A stretch of 64,000 nucleotides of DNA, taken from positions 186,001 through 250,000 of the forward strand of contig CAVRVJ010000008.1 of NCBI GenBank assembly GCA_963724645.1. The letters run 5' to 3'. Below the pieces are notes generated by a model, which saw only the letters and a program-made list of their open reading frames with translations, had not been told where the DNA came from and searched no databases. The position numbers and the translations under genes were made by a program. How positions within the stretch are numbered: position 1 is the stretch's first letter; every line of letters starts with the position of its first letter. The DNA comes from CAVXSP01 sp963724645 (lineage in GTDB: Bacteria; Acidobacteriota; Vicinamibacteria; Vicinamibacterales; SCN-69-37). Positions 9,029 to 16,977 of this stretch are shown in pieces.

Positions 9029-9484
9029 ATGCACCGCTTATTGATCGTGGCGAGTCTGGGGCTCGTCTTCGTCGGACTGAGTGGAGGAACCGCGTCGATC
9101 TATGCGCGCGCCGACGCGGCAGATGACGTCAAGGCGGCGGACAGCAGTGTCTACCAGGCGATCGCCACGCGCGATGCGGCTCGACTTGCCGACATGCTCG
9201 ACGACAGCTTTCTACTGACGAACACCTTCGGCGAGGTCTACGACAAGCAGAAATTTCTCACGGCCTGCTGTACGCCCGATTCAAACTCGAAGGCGCTACT
9301 TCTCGGCGCGACGGAGATCCAGGTGAAAATCTGGGGCAATGCCGCGGTGGTCGTCGCTCGCACCGAGATGCGGTTCACACGCGACAACGAGGAACAGAAG
9401 TTGGCGTGGCGATCGACCCGCACCTACGTGCGCTCCGGCAGCAAATGGAAGCTCGCAGCGGAGCAACGGACGACCATCGGGTAA
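9029..9484 (+). CDS. Secreted DUF4440/SnoaL-like (NTF2 fold) protein
   Basis: A 151-residue protein with a signal-like N-terminus (LLIVASLGLVFVGLSGGTAS). The NTF2-like core contains YQAIATRDAARLADMLDDSF, GEVYDKQKFL and TRTYVRSGSKWKLAAEQRT, typical of DUF4440. Such domains bind small hydrophobic ligands or act as accessory subunits; no specific substrate can be assigned. A GGAGG lies just upstream of the ATG (taaGGAGGcggcATG). It is 134 bases after the HEAT operon, so possibly a separate unit. Confidence 0.8.
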   Translation: MHRLLIVASLGLVFVGLSGGTASIYARADAADDVKAADSSVYQAIATRDAARLADMLDDSFLLTNTFGEVYDKQKFLTACCTPDSNSKALLLGATEIQVKIWGNAAVVVARTEMRFTRDNEEQKLAWRSTRTYVRSGSKWKLAAEQRTTIG

Positions 9485-9526
9485 CCGTGGCAGCTCCTGC
9501 GGCTCTCGGCGTGAGTCGGCGGCGGA

Positions 9527-9988
9527 ATGAGTCGATTGTTCTGGCGAGCTTTGCTCGCGTTCCTCGCGCTTCCTGGCATGGTCGCGTTCGCGATTCCCTT
9601 GCTGATGCTCGCCCCGGATTCGTCCGACCGGTCCTTCGATGGCTGGGGCGCCGCTCCACTCGCGCTCGGAGGTGTTCTGCTGCTTTGGTGCGTGCGGGAC
9701 TTCTATGTCGCAGGCGCGGGCACGCTCGCGCCATGGGCGCCTCCGCAAAAGCTGGTCGTCACGGGTCTGTACCGCTTCTCACGCAATCCGATGTACATCG
9801 CGGTCGCCCTGGTTCTGTGGGGCTGGACCTTGGGATTTCACTCCCGGCCGCTGGCGATCTACGCGCTCGCGGTCATGGCGGCGTTTCATCTGCGCGTCGT
9901 CTTCGGCGAGGAACCGTGGCTCGCGCGCACGCACGGGCAGGAGTGGGATCGGTACAAGGCCCGGACTCCGCGGTGGCTGTGGAAATGA
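9527..9988 (+). CDS. Isoprenylcysteine carboxyl methyltransferase (ICMT/PEMT-like) family membrane protein
   Basis: A 153-residue integral membrane protein with three to four hydrophobic helices. It carries the family signature GLYRFSRNPMYIAV followed by FGEEPWLARTHGQEWDRYK and a terminal RTPRWL, the SAM- and substrate-binding region of ICMT/PEMT-like methyltransferases. The bacterial members' substrates are mostly unknown (lipids or small isoprenoids). It starts 42 bases after the DUF4440 gene on the same strand. Confidence 0.85.
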   Translation: MSRLFWRALLAFLALPGMVAFAIPLLMLAPDSSDRSFDGWGAAPLALGGVLLLWCVRDFYVAGAGTLAPWAPPQKLVVTGLYRFSRNPMYIAVALVLWGWTLGFHSRPLAIYALAVMAAFHLRVVFGEEPWLARTHGQEWDRYKARTPRWLWK

Positions 9989-10000
9989 AACGGGGCACCT

Positions 10001-10219
10001 CTAAGAGGCCGGCACCTCATACTGCGCCAGCACCACCGTGACGTCGTCCTCCCCGCCCTGCTGATTGGCCAGATCCGTCAGGATGGCGCACTGTTCCACC
10101 GGCCGCCGGCGCAATGCGAGAACGTCGGCAATCCGGTGGTCGTCGACCACATCGGTGAGTTCGTTGGTGCAGAGGAGCACGCAGTCGCCGTTCATCAGCC
10201 GGAATTGTTCGACCTGCAT
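10001..10219 (-). pseudogene. C-terminal fragment of a PP2C-type Ser/Thr phosphatase
   Basis: The 72-residue frame matches only the end of PP2C phosphatases: RLMNGDCVLLCTNELTDVV (usually GDxLLLCSDGLTD) and QQGGEDDVTVVLAQY (the GGxDNxTVV metal-binding end). The N-terminal two-thirds with the other metal ligands is absent upstream, where the sequence switches to the promoter of the response regulator. GEDD in place of GxDN suggests relaxed selection. It looks like a deletion remnant, with the break near 10220-10260. Confidence 0.65.
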
Positions 10220-10330
10220 GGACGAGCGCGGTGAGTTCGATGTCTAATATCCCGTTAACGACGTGAAGATCGGCGACTCAACAGCAAGGGGTGAGTGCTG
10301 CACGGCGAACCCGCCGACTCGGAGGTCGCG

Positions 10331-10987
10331 GTGAGCACACGCGGCGCGGCGACTCACCATACGGTGCTGCTGGCTGACGACCACGCGATTGTCAGGGAGG
10401 GCCTCGCGAGGCTGCTCACCGACCACAATTTCAACGTGGTTGCCAGCGTGGGCGACGGAGACGCGCTCCTTGACGCGGCCAGGCGGCTTCGCCCGGACGT
10501 GATCGTAACCGACATCTCGATGCCGGATGGGCCGAGTGGCCTCGACGTGCTGTCACGGCTCAAGTCGGAGCACATCGACAGCAAGGTCATCGTCCTCACT
10601 ATGCACGCCGATGCGGACCTGGCCACACGAGCTACGCGCGCAGGCGCCTCGGGGTATCTCTTGAAGCACGCGGCCGGCGAAGAGCTAGTGACTGCCATTC
10701 AACAGGCCTTGCAGGGCCGGGTATATCTCTCCGCGACAGTTACGAAGGACGTGATGGAGCGGCTCGCTGCCCCCGCAGGTCAGGCAAAGCGAGAACTGAC
10801 GAATCGGCAGATCGACGTGCTACGCCTGATCGTGGCAGGACGACGGATGAAGGAAATTGCCGCGGCACTCGATCTGTCCACGCGAACCGTCGAATCCCAC
10901 AAGTACGAGATGATGCGGGTGCTGGGCGTCCAATCCACCGCAGAACTGGTCAGGTACGCGCTCGAGCACCATTTGATTGTGGAGTGA
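10331..10987 (+). CDS. LuxR/NarL-type response regulator
   Basis: A 218-residue response regulator. The receiver domain has the acidic pair ADDH, phospho-acceptor Asp in DVIVTDISMPDG, and GYLLKHAAGEEL with the switch Lys. The C-terminal LuxR HTH is LTNRQIDVLRLIVAGRRMK, then LSTRTVESHKYEMMRVLGV. The frame extends to a GTG at 10295, but the GTG at 10331 has a GGAGG five bases upstream and starts next to the conserved domain, so it is chosen. The likely partner is the HisKA_3-type kinase at 13778-15811, on the opposite strand of the same island. Confidence 0.9.
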   Translation: MSTRGAATHHTVLLADDHAIVREGLARLLTDHNFNVVASVGDGDALLDAARRLRPDVIVTDISMPDGPSGLDVLSRLKSEHIDSKVIVLTMHADADLATRATRAGASGYLLKHAAGEELVTAIQQALQGRVYLSATVTKDVMERLAAPAGQAKRELTNRQIDVLRLIVAGRRMKEIAAALDLSTRTVESHKYEMMRVLGVQSTAELVRYALEHHLIVE

Positions 10988-11119
10988 GGGCTGCGGCCTC
11001 CAGTGTAGCGATTCAGTTCAGTAGTTTTTCGCACCCGCACCAGTAGTACTTCCAGTCGGCGTCTCGTAGTTCTCCGCTGTCCTCGCAGACGCCCCTTCCT
11101 TAGAATCCGCTCCGACAAC

Positions 11120-11536
11120 ATGACTCGCGCACGCCTGCTCCTGGCCGACGATCACCCGGAAACCAGCGAATTGCTGCGCGGTCTGCTTCAAACAGAGTTT
11201 GACGTGATCGCGCTCGTGCAGGACGGCCGTGCGCTCATCCGCACCGCCGAAGAGTTGTCGCCAGACGTGATCGTCACGGACATCTCGATGCCGGGCCTCG
11301 ACGGGATTTCCGCCGCAACCACCATCCTTCGCCGTGATCCGTCGGCGCGGATCATCTTCATCTCGGTTCACGACGATCTGAGCCTGGTGAAGAATGGCAT
11401 GGCGACGGGGGCGCTCGGCTACGTACTGAAGGTGGAGGCCGGCGAGGAGCTTGTCGCCGCCGTTCACGCGGTCGTGCGCGGCGAGCATTACGTCAGTCGG
11501 GCACTTGGTTACGGCGACTGCGTTCGGATGCCATGA
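11120..11536 (+). CDS. Single-domain response regulator (receiver only)
   Basis: The 138-residue product is one receiver domain: LLADDHPETSELL, phospho-Asp in DVIVTDISMPGLDG, GALGYVLKVEAGEELV. It ends shortly after the fifth helix and has no output domain. It is closely similar in wording to the receiver of the upstream LuxR-type regulator (shared DVIVTDISMP), so it may be a truncated paralogue. It sits 49 bases before the sigma-54 activator, which itself lacks a receiver, so a signalling link between the two is plausible but unproven. Confidence 0.88.
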   Translation: MTRARLLLADDHPETSELLRGLLQTEFDVIALVQDGRALIRTAEELSPDVIVTDISMPGLDGISAATTILRRDPSARIIFISVHDDLSLVKNGMATGALGYVLKVEAGEELVAAVHAVVRGEHYVSRALGYGDCVRMP

Positions 11537-11585
11537 GGGCGCGTGAGCCATTACGAATGTGACGCCACCGTGAAACGAGGGTGTT

Positions 11586-13238
11586 ATGTCAGTCATCAGC
11601 ATGCCAGCGTCGTGGACCTTCTCTGAGACGGAGAGCGAGGAGATCGAGCGGCTCTCCGTCAGCCTGTCCGAACAGGTCAGGGCGGTTCAACCCGGGGACA
11701 TTACCCTGGCGGTTTCCGAAGCCCTCGGCCAGATCAAGGCAGCCGTGAGCGCCGGTAGCTGCCGGCTGGTCGAGTTCGACGAGTCGGGCGTCGTGACCCG
11801 TGTGTACGTTCCAGCCGGTGCCTCGTACGGCCCGGACGGACAGAACCCGCTGCGCGCGTCGGAAGCCTGGCTGATCGAACGCCTGTCCCGCGGCCAACTC
11901 GTGTCCATCTCCCGACCGGACGAGCTGCCGCCCGAGGCGGTCACGGCACGGGAGCGGGCACGCCAATCGGGGGGGTGCTCGATCCTGGGGGTGCCAGCGT
12001 CGACGTACGGGCAGCCGATCTGCGCACTGACGATCGACAGAACCGGGGCGCCACGCCGATGGCCGCAGTCCTTGATTGACAGCCTTCAGCGCGTTGCCGA
12101 AGTCCTTGGTGCCATGCTGCAGCGGCGGCGACGCGAGACCTCGCCGCCATCCGACGTCGCGACGATTCAGCGCCTGAATGCCCGGCTCGAGGCCGAGAAC
12201 CTCTACCTGAAAGAGGAGATAAGGACCTACCACGAGTTCGAGGAGATTGTGGGCGAGAGTGCCCCACTCCGACTCGCGCTTTCACGCTTGTCACAGGTCG
12301 CGCCCATGAACTCGACCGTGCTGCTGCTCGGTCCGACCGGCAGTGGGAAGGAACTGTTCGCCCGGGCGCTCCACGAGCGGAGCCGGCGCCACGCGCGGCC
12401 GCTGGTGCGAGTCAACTGCGCCGCGCTTCCGCCAACGCTCGTTGAGAGCGAGCTGTTCGGGCATGAGAAAGGCGCATTCACGGGCGCCGTGGGGATGCGG
12501 CAGGGCCGCTTCGAAATGGCGGATGGCGGATCGATCTTCCTCGACGAGATCGGTGATCTGGCGCCCGACGTGCAGGTGAAGTTCCTCCGCGTATTGCAGG
12601 AAGGGGAGTTCGAGCGTGTCGGATCCTCGCGCACGAAAAAAGTAGATGTCCGCGTGATCGCGGCGACCCATCACGACCTTGAAGCGGCGGTTGCCGAGGG
12701 CCGGTTCCGGGCCGACCTGTACTACCGCCTCAGCGTGTATCCGATCCGTCTGCCCTCCCTGAAGGAACGGTCAGAAGATATTCCACGGCTGACCTGGTTC
12801 TTCATCAACCGCTACCAGCGCGAGCTTGGGCGACGGATCACAGAGGTTCCTCAGCACGTGATGGATGCGTTGCAGGGGTACGGATGGCAGGGCAATGTGC
12901 GCGAGCTCGAGAATGTCATCGTGCGCGCCATGATCGCCTCGGAAGGAGACGTTCTGCAGCTCGACGCTCCACTGACGTTCGACAAGCGAAGCACGGAACC
13001 GGAGGATCGGCCGGACAATCTCGACGCGGTCCAGCGTGCGCACATCGAGGACGTCCTTCAGCGGTGCGACTGGCGGATCAACGGCGCTGGAAACGCGGCG
13101 GAGCGTCTCGGGGTCCATCCGAACACCCTGCGATTCCGCCTGAGGAAGCTGGGGCTTTCGCGTCCGCGCCGCCGGTCAGTGCGGCCCCGCGCCGCCGGCC
13201 GGCCCGGACGCAATCCGGTCAAGCAAGCTTCATCCTGA
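11586..13238 (+). CDS. Sigma-54-dependent transcriptional activator with GAF-like N-terminus
   Basis: A 550-residue bacterial enhancer-binding protein. Residues about 25-180 resemble a GAF sensor domain. A short coiled coil (LNARLEAENLYLKEEI) leads to the AAA+ domain: Walker A GPTGSGKE at 249-256, sigma-54-contacting GAFTGA at 296-301, Walker B GSIFLDEIGD at 315-324 and arginine-finger region RFRADLYYRL. A Fis-type HTH lies near 495-525 (GNAAERLGVHPNTLRFRLRKL). There is no receiver domain, so control is probably by ligand at the GAF or by the neighbouring lone receiver. Confidence 0.93.
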   Translation: MSVISMPASWTFSETESEEIERLSVSLSEQVRAVQPGDITLAVSEALGQIKAAVSAGSCRLVEFDESGVVTRVYVPAGASYGPDGQNPLRASEAWLIERLSRGQLVSISRPDELPPEAVTARERARQSGGCSILGVPASTYGQPICALTIDRTGAPRRWPQSLIDSLQRVAEVLGAMLQRRRRETSPPSDVATIQRLNARLEAENLYLKEEIRTYHEFEEIVGESAPLRLALSRLSQVAPMNSTVLLLGPTGSGKELFARALHERSRRHARPLVRVNCAALPPTLVESELFGHEKGAFTGAVGMRQGRFEMADGGSIFLDEIGDLAPDVQVKFLRVLQEGEFERVGSSRTKKVDVRVIAATHHDLEAAVAEGRFRADLYYRLSVYPIRLPSLKERSEDIPRLTWFFINRYQRELGRRITEVPQHVMDALQGYGWQGNVRELENVIVRAMIASEGDVLQLDAPLTFDKRSTEPEDRPDNLDAVQRAHIEDVLQRCDWRINGAGNAAERLGVHPNTLRFRLRKLGLSRPRRRSVRPRAAGRPGRNPVKQASS

Positions 13239-13461
13239 TGTACCCGGGCGCACCGATCAGGGCCGCGCCTTCATCGCGTACCTGCCGAAGGGCGTCGATT
13301 CCTGCCACGTCCGCGGACACCAGCTCGGTCAGGTCGAGCTCGACGACGCCGCCGGCCATGCACGCCTTGAGAAAATCTGGAACATGCGCAGCGCTCAGGC
13401 GCCCTGCCAGCCGCACCACACGCCGATCGACCTCCTGGGAGACACCGATCCAGCAATCCAC
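13219..13461 (-). CDS. STAS-domain protein (anti-sigma-antagonist-like)
   Basis: A small STAS protein: VVRLAGRLSAAHVPDFLKAC, then VVELDLTELVSADVAGIDAL (the Ser/Asp loop where anti-sigma antagonists are phosphorylated has SADVAG) and GAPGYIRMKL. The frame is open from 13668, but the upstream part covers a long hairpin and shows no homology. The only in-frame start near the domain is GTG at 13461, giving 80 residues; this choice is uncertain. Its 3' end overlaps the end of the sigma-54 activator gene by 20 bases, tail to tail. Confidence 0.65.
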   Translation of the reverse strand: MDCWIGVSQEVDRRVVRLAGRLSAAHVPDFLKACMAGGVVELDLTELVSADVAGIDALRQVRDEGAALIGAPGYIRMKLA

Positions 13462-13532
13462 GACCCTCTCGGAGAGGCAAGACTCACGCCAGCGGCCACT
13501 CGCAAGGAACGAGACGACTTGAGGCCGGAAAG

Positions 13533-13602
13533 CACTTGACTTGACGTGGTAAATGCCGCCGGGCGCCCACAGGCGCGCGAGGCTACCACGTCGAGTCAAG
13601 TG
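13533..13602. repeat. Long inverted repeat, 19-base arms
   Basis: CACTTGACTTGACGTGGTA at 13533-13551 is repeated inverted as TACCACGTCGAGTCAAGTG at 13584-13602, with one mismatch and a 32-base spacer. It lies just upstream of the likely STAS start. It could be an operator pair, a hairpin in the mRNA leader, or a small mobile-element remnant. The region 13462-13777 otherwise shows no gene I can support. Confidence 0.7.
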
Positions 13603-13777
13603 ACTTGCGGGATTAAGACGGATCAGACCTCGCAACGATGTTCGGGACGGGAGCGGGTGCCCTGCCAACCGAGACAGCGCTCACAACATGCGGTGATAGG
13701 TTACGAGAGTCGGTGAGAATGTGCCGCCGCAGTAAGTAAGAAGGAGTGGACGCTGCCCGCCCGGGGCTGACCAGGCG

Positions 13778-15811
13778 TCAGTTCGCAACGGCTTGTCGGG
13801 ACGCGTCACCCGCACTGGAGCTCGCGGGCTGGCTCTTTGGAAGGCGTACGCGGATCTGCGTGCCCTTGTTCCGTTCAGTCACGATACTGAGGGTCCCGCC
13901 CGCCAGCCTGACGCGCTCGGTGATGCTCACGAGCCCCAACCCTTTGCGGCTTTTCCGCGTCCCGGCGATATCAAACCCCTTGCCGTCGTCGGCGATCGCG
14001 AGTTCGGTCTCGTCGGTGGTACGGAGCAGCCGGACCCCGACGTGACGCGCGCCTGCGTGCTTGACGACGTTGTGCAGCGCCTCCTGGGCGATCCGGTACA
14101 GGCACTGTGCCGTCTCCGGGTCGATCGATTCGAAGTCACCCTCGGCGGTGCAGGCCACGTCAATCGCCTGTTCGCGCGAGATTCCGTCGCAATGGCTCGA
14201 CAGGGCCTCCGCCAGCCCGGTGTGTCTGAGGACGTCGGGATGCAGATCGTGTGAGAGCTCGCGGACGCTGTCCGCAATGGCCACCGTGCGCTGCTGGAGC
14301 GACGCCACGTCGGCCTGCAGATCCTTCTCGCGCAGCCCACCCCCAAGACGTCGTCTGAGTCCGCTCAGCGAGATCGACAGCGCGGCGAGTTGTTGACTCA
14401 CGACGTCGTGAAGGTCGCGTGCGATTCGCGCGCGCTCGGCGTCCTGGGCCGCGATGAGCGATCCAGCCAGATGGTGGAGCTGTCCGACGAGATCCCGGTT
14501 CTCCGTCTCCACCCGTTTCCGATCCGCGATGTCGACGACGGACATGAGGACGAGCTCACCCTCTGGCGTATCGAACGGATTGATGCCGATCTCGATCGGG
14601 ACCTCACCGCCGTCCTTGCGCACGCCATAGAGGCCGTCACCTTCACGCTCCAACGGCGGGTCGTCTTGAAGCAAGCGGGCGCGGCCCTCCGCGTGCTCAT
14701 TGTCGAACCTGGGAATGAGCAGCTGGACGGGCTCATTAATCAGTTCCTCGCGATCGTAGCCAAACAGCCGTTCGACCTGCGCGTTGACCATCACGATCGC
14801 ACCCTTCCCGTCAACCGTGATCATGCCGGCCGGCGCTGCCTCGATTGCGAGACGGAGCTGCTCCGCCGCGCGTTTGCGTTCCGTGATGTCAACTTTGGTT
14901 CCAATGATGCGATGCAGTGTGCCATCCGCCGCTCTCACCGCCGATCCGCGCGAGAGGAACCACTTCACGCTGCCGTCCTTGTGCAGCATCCGGTGCTCGA
15001 TTTCGTAGACGTCGCTCCGGCCGTCGAGGCACGCCTGCACCAGAGCTGCCGCGGCCGGCAGGTCTTCGGAATGGACGCGCGATCCCCAGTCATCCGGGCG
15101 GCTTGTGATCTCTCGGTCGTCGAACCCCAGCAGCGATTTCAGCCCGGGATCGACGAAGAGCTCGTTCGTTGCGAAGTTCCAGTCCCAGATGCCGACGGCA
15201 CCCGCAGCCGTCGCCAGCGTGAGTCGTTGTTGACTTTCGCGGAGCGCATCCTCCCAATCCCTGCGATCGGTGATATCCAGCGCCGACCCGATGTAACCGG
15301 CAAAACCGCCGTCCGGTCCATGCCTTGGAGCTCCCGAATCGAGGACCCATCGGTACGCGCCGTCAGCTCTGCGGAGGCGGTACTCCATGCGGAATGGCGA
15401 GCGCGCGTCGAAGGCAGGAACGTAGGTGGCAACGCATCGGTCCGCGTCCTCGGGGTGGACACACTCCAACCAACCATTACCCAGCAACTCTTCCATCCGG
15501 CGCCCGGTGAACTCCAGACACCTGCGATTGAAAAAGTCGCACATCATGTCTGGTCCGGCCGTCCAGACCATGACAGGCGCACCGTCAGCCATGAGACGAA
15601 ACCGTCTCTCGCTCTCGCCCGAAGCACGCTCGGCACGTAGACGGCGCACCCGTTGCACCAGCAACGCGGCAATCAGCGCGGTCTGCAGTCCGACGAGCAG
15701 GGCCGCCCCGACGATGTAAGTCCTGTATTGAGTCCACACCAGATTCCAGCCGCTGGCCCGCAAATGTGTCCAGCAGGTTGCCCACGACGGACTCTTCTCG
15801 CGGATACTCAT
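13778..15811 (-). CDS. PAS-containing HisKA_3 (NarL-type) sensor histidine kinase, periplasmic sensor lost
   Basis: One transmembrane segment (GAALLVGLQTALIAALLVQ, residues about 35-53) is followed by three PAS domains (about 65-185, 190-310, 315-430), each ending in a DITDR/DITERK-type sequence. Then comes a HisKA_3 domain (AERARIARDLHDVVSQQLA, phospho-His in LHD) and a HATPase end (ADDGKGFDIAG, KGLGLVSITERV). The first 22 or so residues are an out-of-frame reading of the deleted sensor region and are unlikely to be native. It is a probable partner of the LuxR-type regulator at 10331. Confidence 0.85.
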   Translation of the reverse strand: MSIREKSPSWATCWTHLRASGWNLVWTQYRTYIVGAALLVGLQTALIAALLVQRVRRLRAERASGESERRFRLMADGAPVMVWTAGPDMMCDFFNRRCLEFTGRRMEELLGNGWLECVHPEDADRCVATYVPAFDARSPFRMEYRLRRADGAYRWVLDSGAPRHGPDGGFAGYIGSALDITDRRDWEDALRESQQRLTLATAAGAVGIWDWNFATNELFVDPGLKSLLGFDDREITSRPDDWGSRVHSEDLPAAAALVQACLDGRSDVYEIEHRMLHKDGSVKWFLSRGSAVRAADGTLHRIIGTKVDITERKRAAEQLRLAIEAAPAGMITVDGKGAIVMVNAQVERLFGYDREELINEPVQLLIPRFDNEHAEGRARLLQDDPPLEREGDGLYGVRKDGGEVPIEIGINPFDTPEGELVLMSVVDIADRKRVETENRDLVGQLHHLAGSLIAAQDAERARIARDLHDVVSQQLAALSISLSGLRRRLGGGLREKDLQADVASLQQRTVAIADSVRELSHDLHPDVLRHTGLAEALSSHCDGISREQAIDVACTAEGDFESIDPETAQCLYRIAQEALHNVVKHAGARHVGVRLLRTTDETELAIADDGKGFDIAGTRKSRKGLGLVSITERVRLAGGTLSIVTERNKGTQIRVRLPKSQPASSSAGDASRQAVAN

Positions 15812-16028
15812 GCGCCAGCGCCGGCTGCAGTGAAATCTCGACGAAGTTCATGGGCTCCGGCGATTGCCGGCCCAACTCCGTACGGAGCCTTGCCGCGAAT
15901 GGATTCTCCGCGGCGGCGCCACCCTCGAACGAGTTCAAAAGCGGCACCCGCCGGGCAACGGTTTGGGCTCCGCTCGGAACAGCGAACGCCAGGTTCAACC
16001 AGAACATCCAGACAAGGCCGCGCCCCAT
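15740..16028 (-). pseudogene. N-terminal remnant of the histidine kinase's periplasmic sensor
   Basis: From ATG 16028 the frame reads a signal peptide (FWLNLAFAVPSGAQ), then VARRVPLLNSFEGGAAAENP and PMNFVEISLQPALAHEYP, and reaches LLDTFAGQRL near 15745. In kinases of this family as I know them, this opens a substrate-binding-protein-like sensor of about 200 residues before the TM helix. Here it passes within a few codons into WTQYRTYIVG of the TM region in another frame. The simplest reading is an internal deletion of about 0.6 kb that also shifted the frame. Confidence 0.6.
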
Positions 16029-16425
16029 GACCAACTACCGGCCGACCACCGGTGGGGCGCCAACCTGACGAGGATCGAGGGCTCGGGAGTAGCTATGCAA
16101 GCCTGACAGAAGTGTCATCAGCGGTGGTTCGGCGGCGTACAACGCAGGTGGGAGCCCAGTCGCATCAGCCACAAGTCCGACAAATTGCGCCAACGATTAA
16201 GCACGTGCGGCGGTTCCCATCCACATCTTTCGCTCCCGCCGCTCCCCTCGCTCAAGTATCAGACGCGAGTGAGAGGCCATTGGGCGGGGGCCGTTCAGGA
16301 GTCTACATCGGTTCCGGGGGGATCCGCCCTTTACGCCCAGTTGTCACTGGCGTGTCGACTCAGTCACTTGTAGCCTTTGGACTTCTCACCCGGCGTGATG
16401 TGAGGCCCGGTCGCAACGCAGGTTC
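16029..16425. other. Intergenic region without supported gene
   Basis: About 400 bases between the start of the kinase remnant and the end of algH. A plus-strand open frame (16052-16441) exists but has no signal, domain or compositional support. I see no tRNA, terminator or repeat array. It presumably carries the promoter of the kinase gene. Confidence 0.5.
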
Positions 16426-16977
16426 TCAGTGCACGCCGTGACCTTGCTGAAGTAGATGCGGGTCGGCCCCAAGGCGGCGGATGGCCATTTCCCACGAGGC
16501 CGCCGGGGGAATCTCGAAAATCAAGTCGAGTTCAACTGGGGCGACAAGCCACGCGGATTCCGCAAGCTCGGCATCCAGTTGCCCGGGCCCCCACCCTGCG
16601 TACCCGGCGAGCACCAACGTCCGCCTGGGAAACGGCTGAACACTGAGGATCCGCCGCAATAGGACGGGCGAGGCCGAGAGGTACAGCCCGGCGCCGAGCG
16701 CGCGGTGGTCGACCTCGGGCGCCTGTGACGTCAGAATCCAGCCCCGTTGAGGATCGACCGGACCGCCAAACAGCAGGGGCAGGTCGTTGGGGCTCTCGAC
16801 GGGCGGCTCGAGGTTGACCGCCACTGCCGCCGCGACGTCGGATGGCCGGTTCACGACGAGCCCGAACGCGCCCTCGGCGCCGTGCTCGCAGAGCAGGACG
16901 ACCGATCGGGCAAAATTCGGATCGACCAGTTGCGGCATCGACAGAAGGAGCGACGGCGCAAGCGATGCAACGGACAT
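16426..16977 (-). CDS. YqgE/AlgH family protein
   Basis: A 183-residue UPF0301 (YqgE/AlgH) protein: LAPSLLLSMPQLVDPNFARS, VVLLCEHGAEGAFGLVVNRP, LPLLFGGPVDPQRGW and LVLAGYAGWGPGQLDAEL are the family signatures. The role is poorly known (linked to alginate regulation in Pseudomonas). The frame extends upstream to 17208, but the ATG at 16977 starts right at the homology and shares its first A with the TGA stop of queG, so the two are translationally coupled. Confidence 0.88.
   Translation of the reverse strand: MSVASLAPSLLLSMPQLVDPNFARSVVLLCEHGAEGAFGLVVNRPSDVAAAVAVNLEPPVESPNDLPLLFGGPVDPQRGWILTSQAPEVDHRALGAGLYLSASPVLLRRILSVQPFPRRTLVLAGYAGWGPGQLDAELAESAWLVAPVELDLIFEIPPAASWEMAIRRLGADPHLLQQGHGVH

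Noticed and set aside
14390..15640. A 416-codon plus-strand frame opposite the histidine kinase
   Set aside because: Same codon-bias shadow; the minus-strand PAS/kinase motifs are unambiguous.
16052..16441. A 129-codon plus-strand frame in the gap before algH
   Set aside because: No Shine-Dalgarno, motif or hydrophobic pattern, and it ends inside algH.
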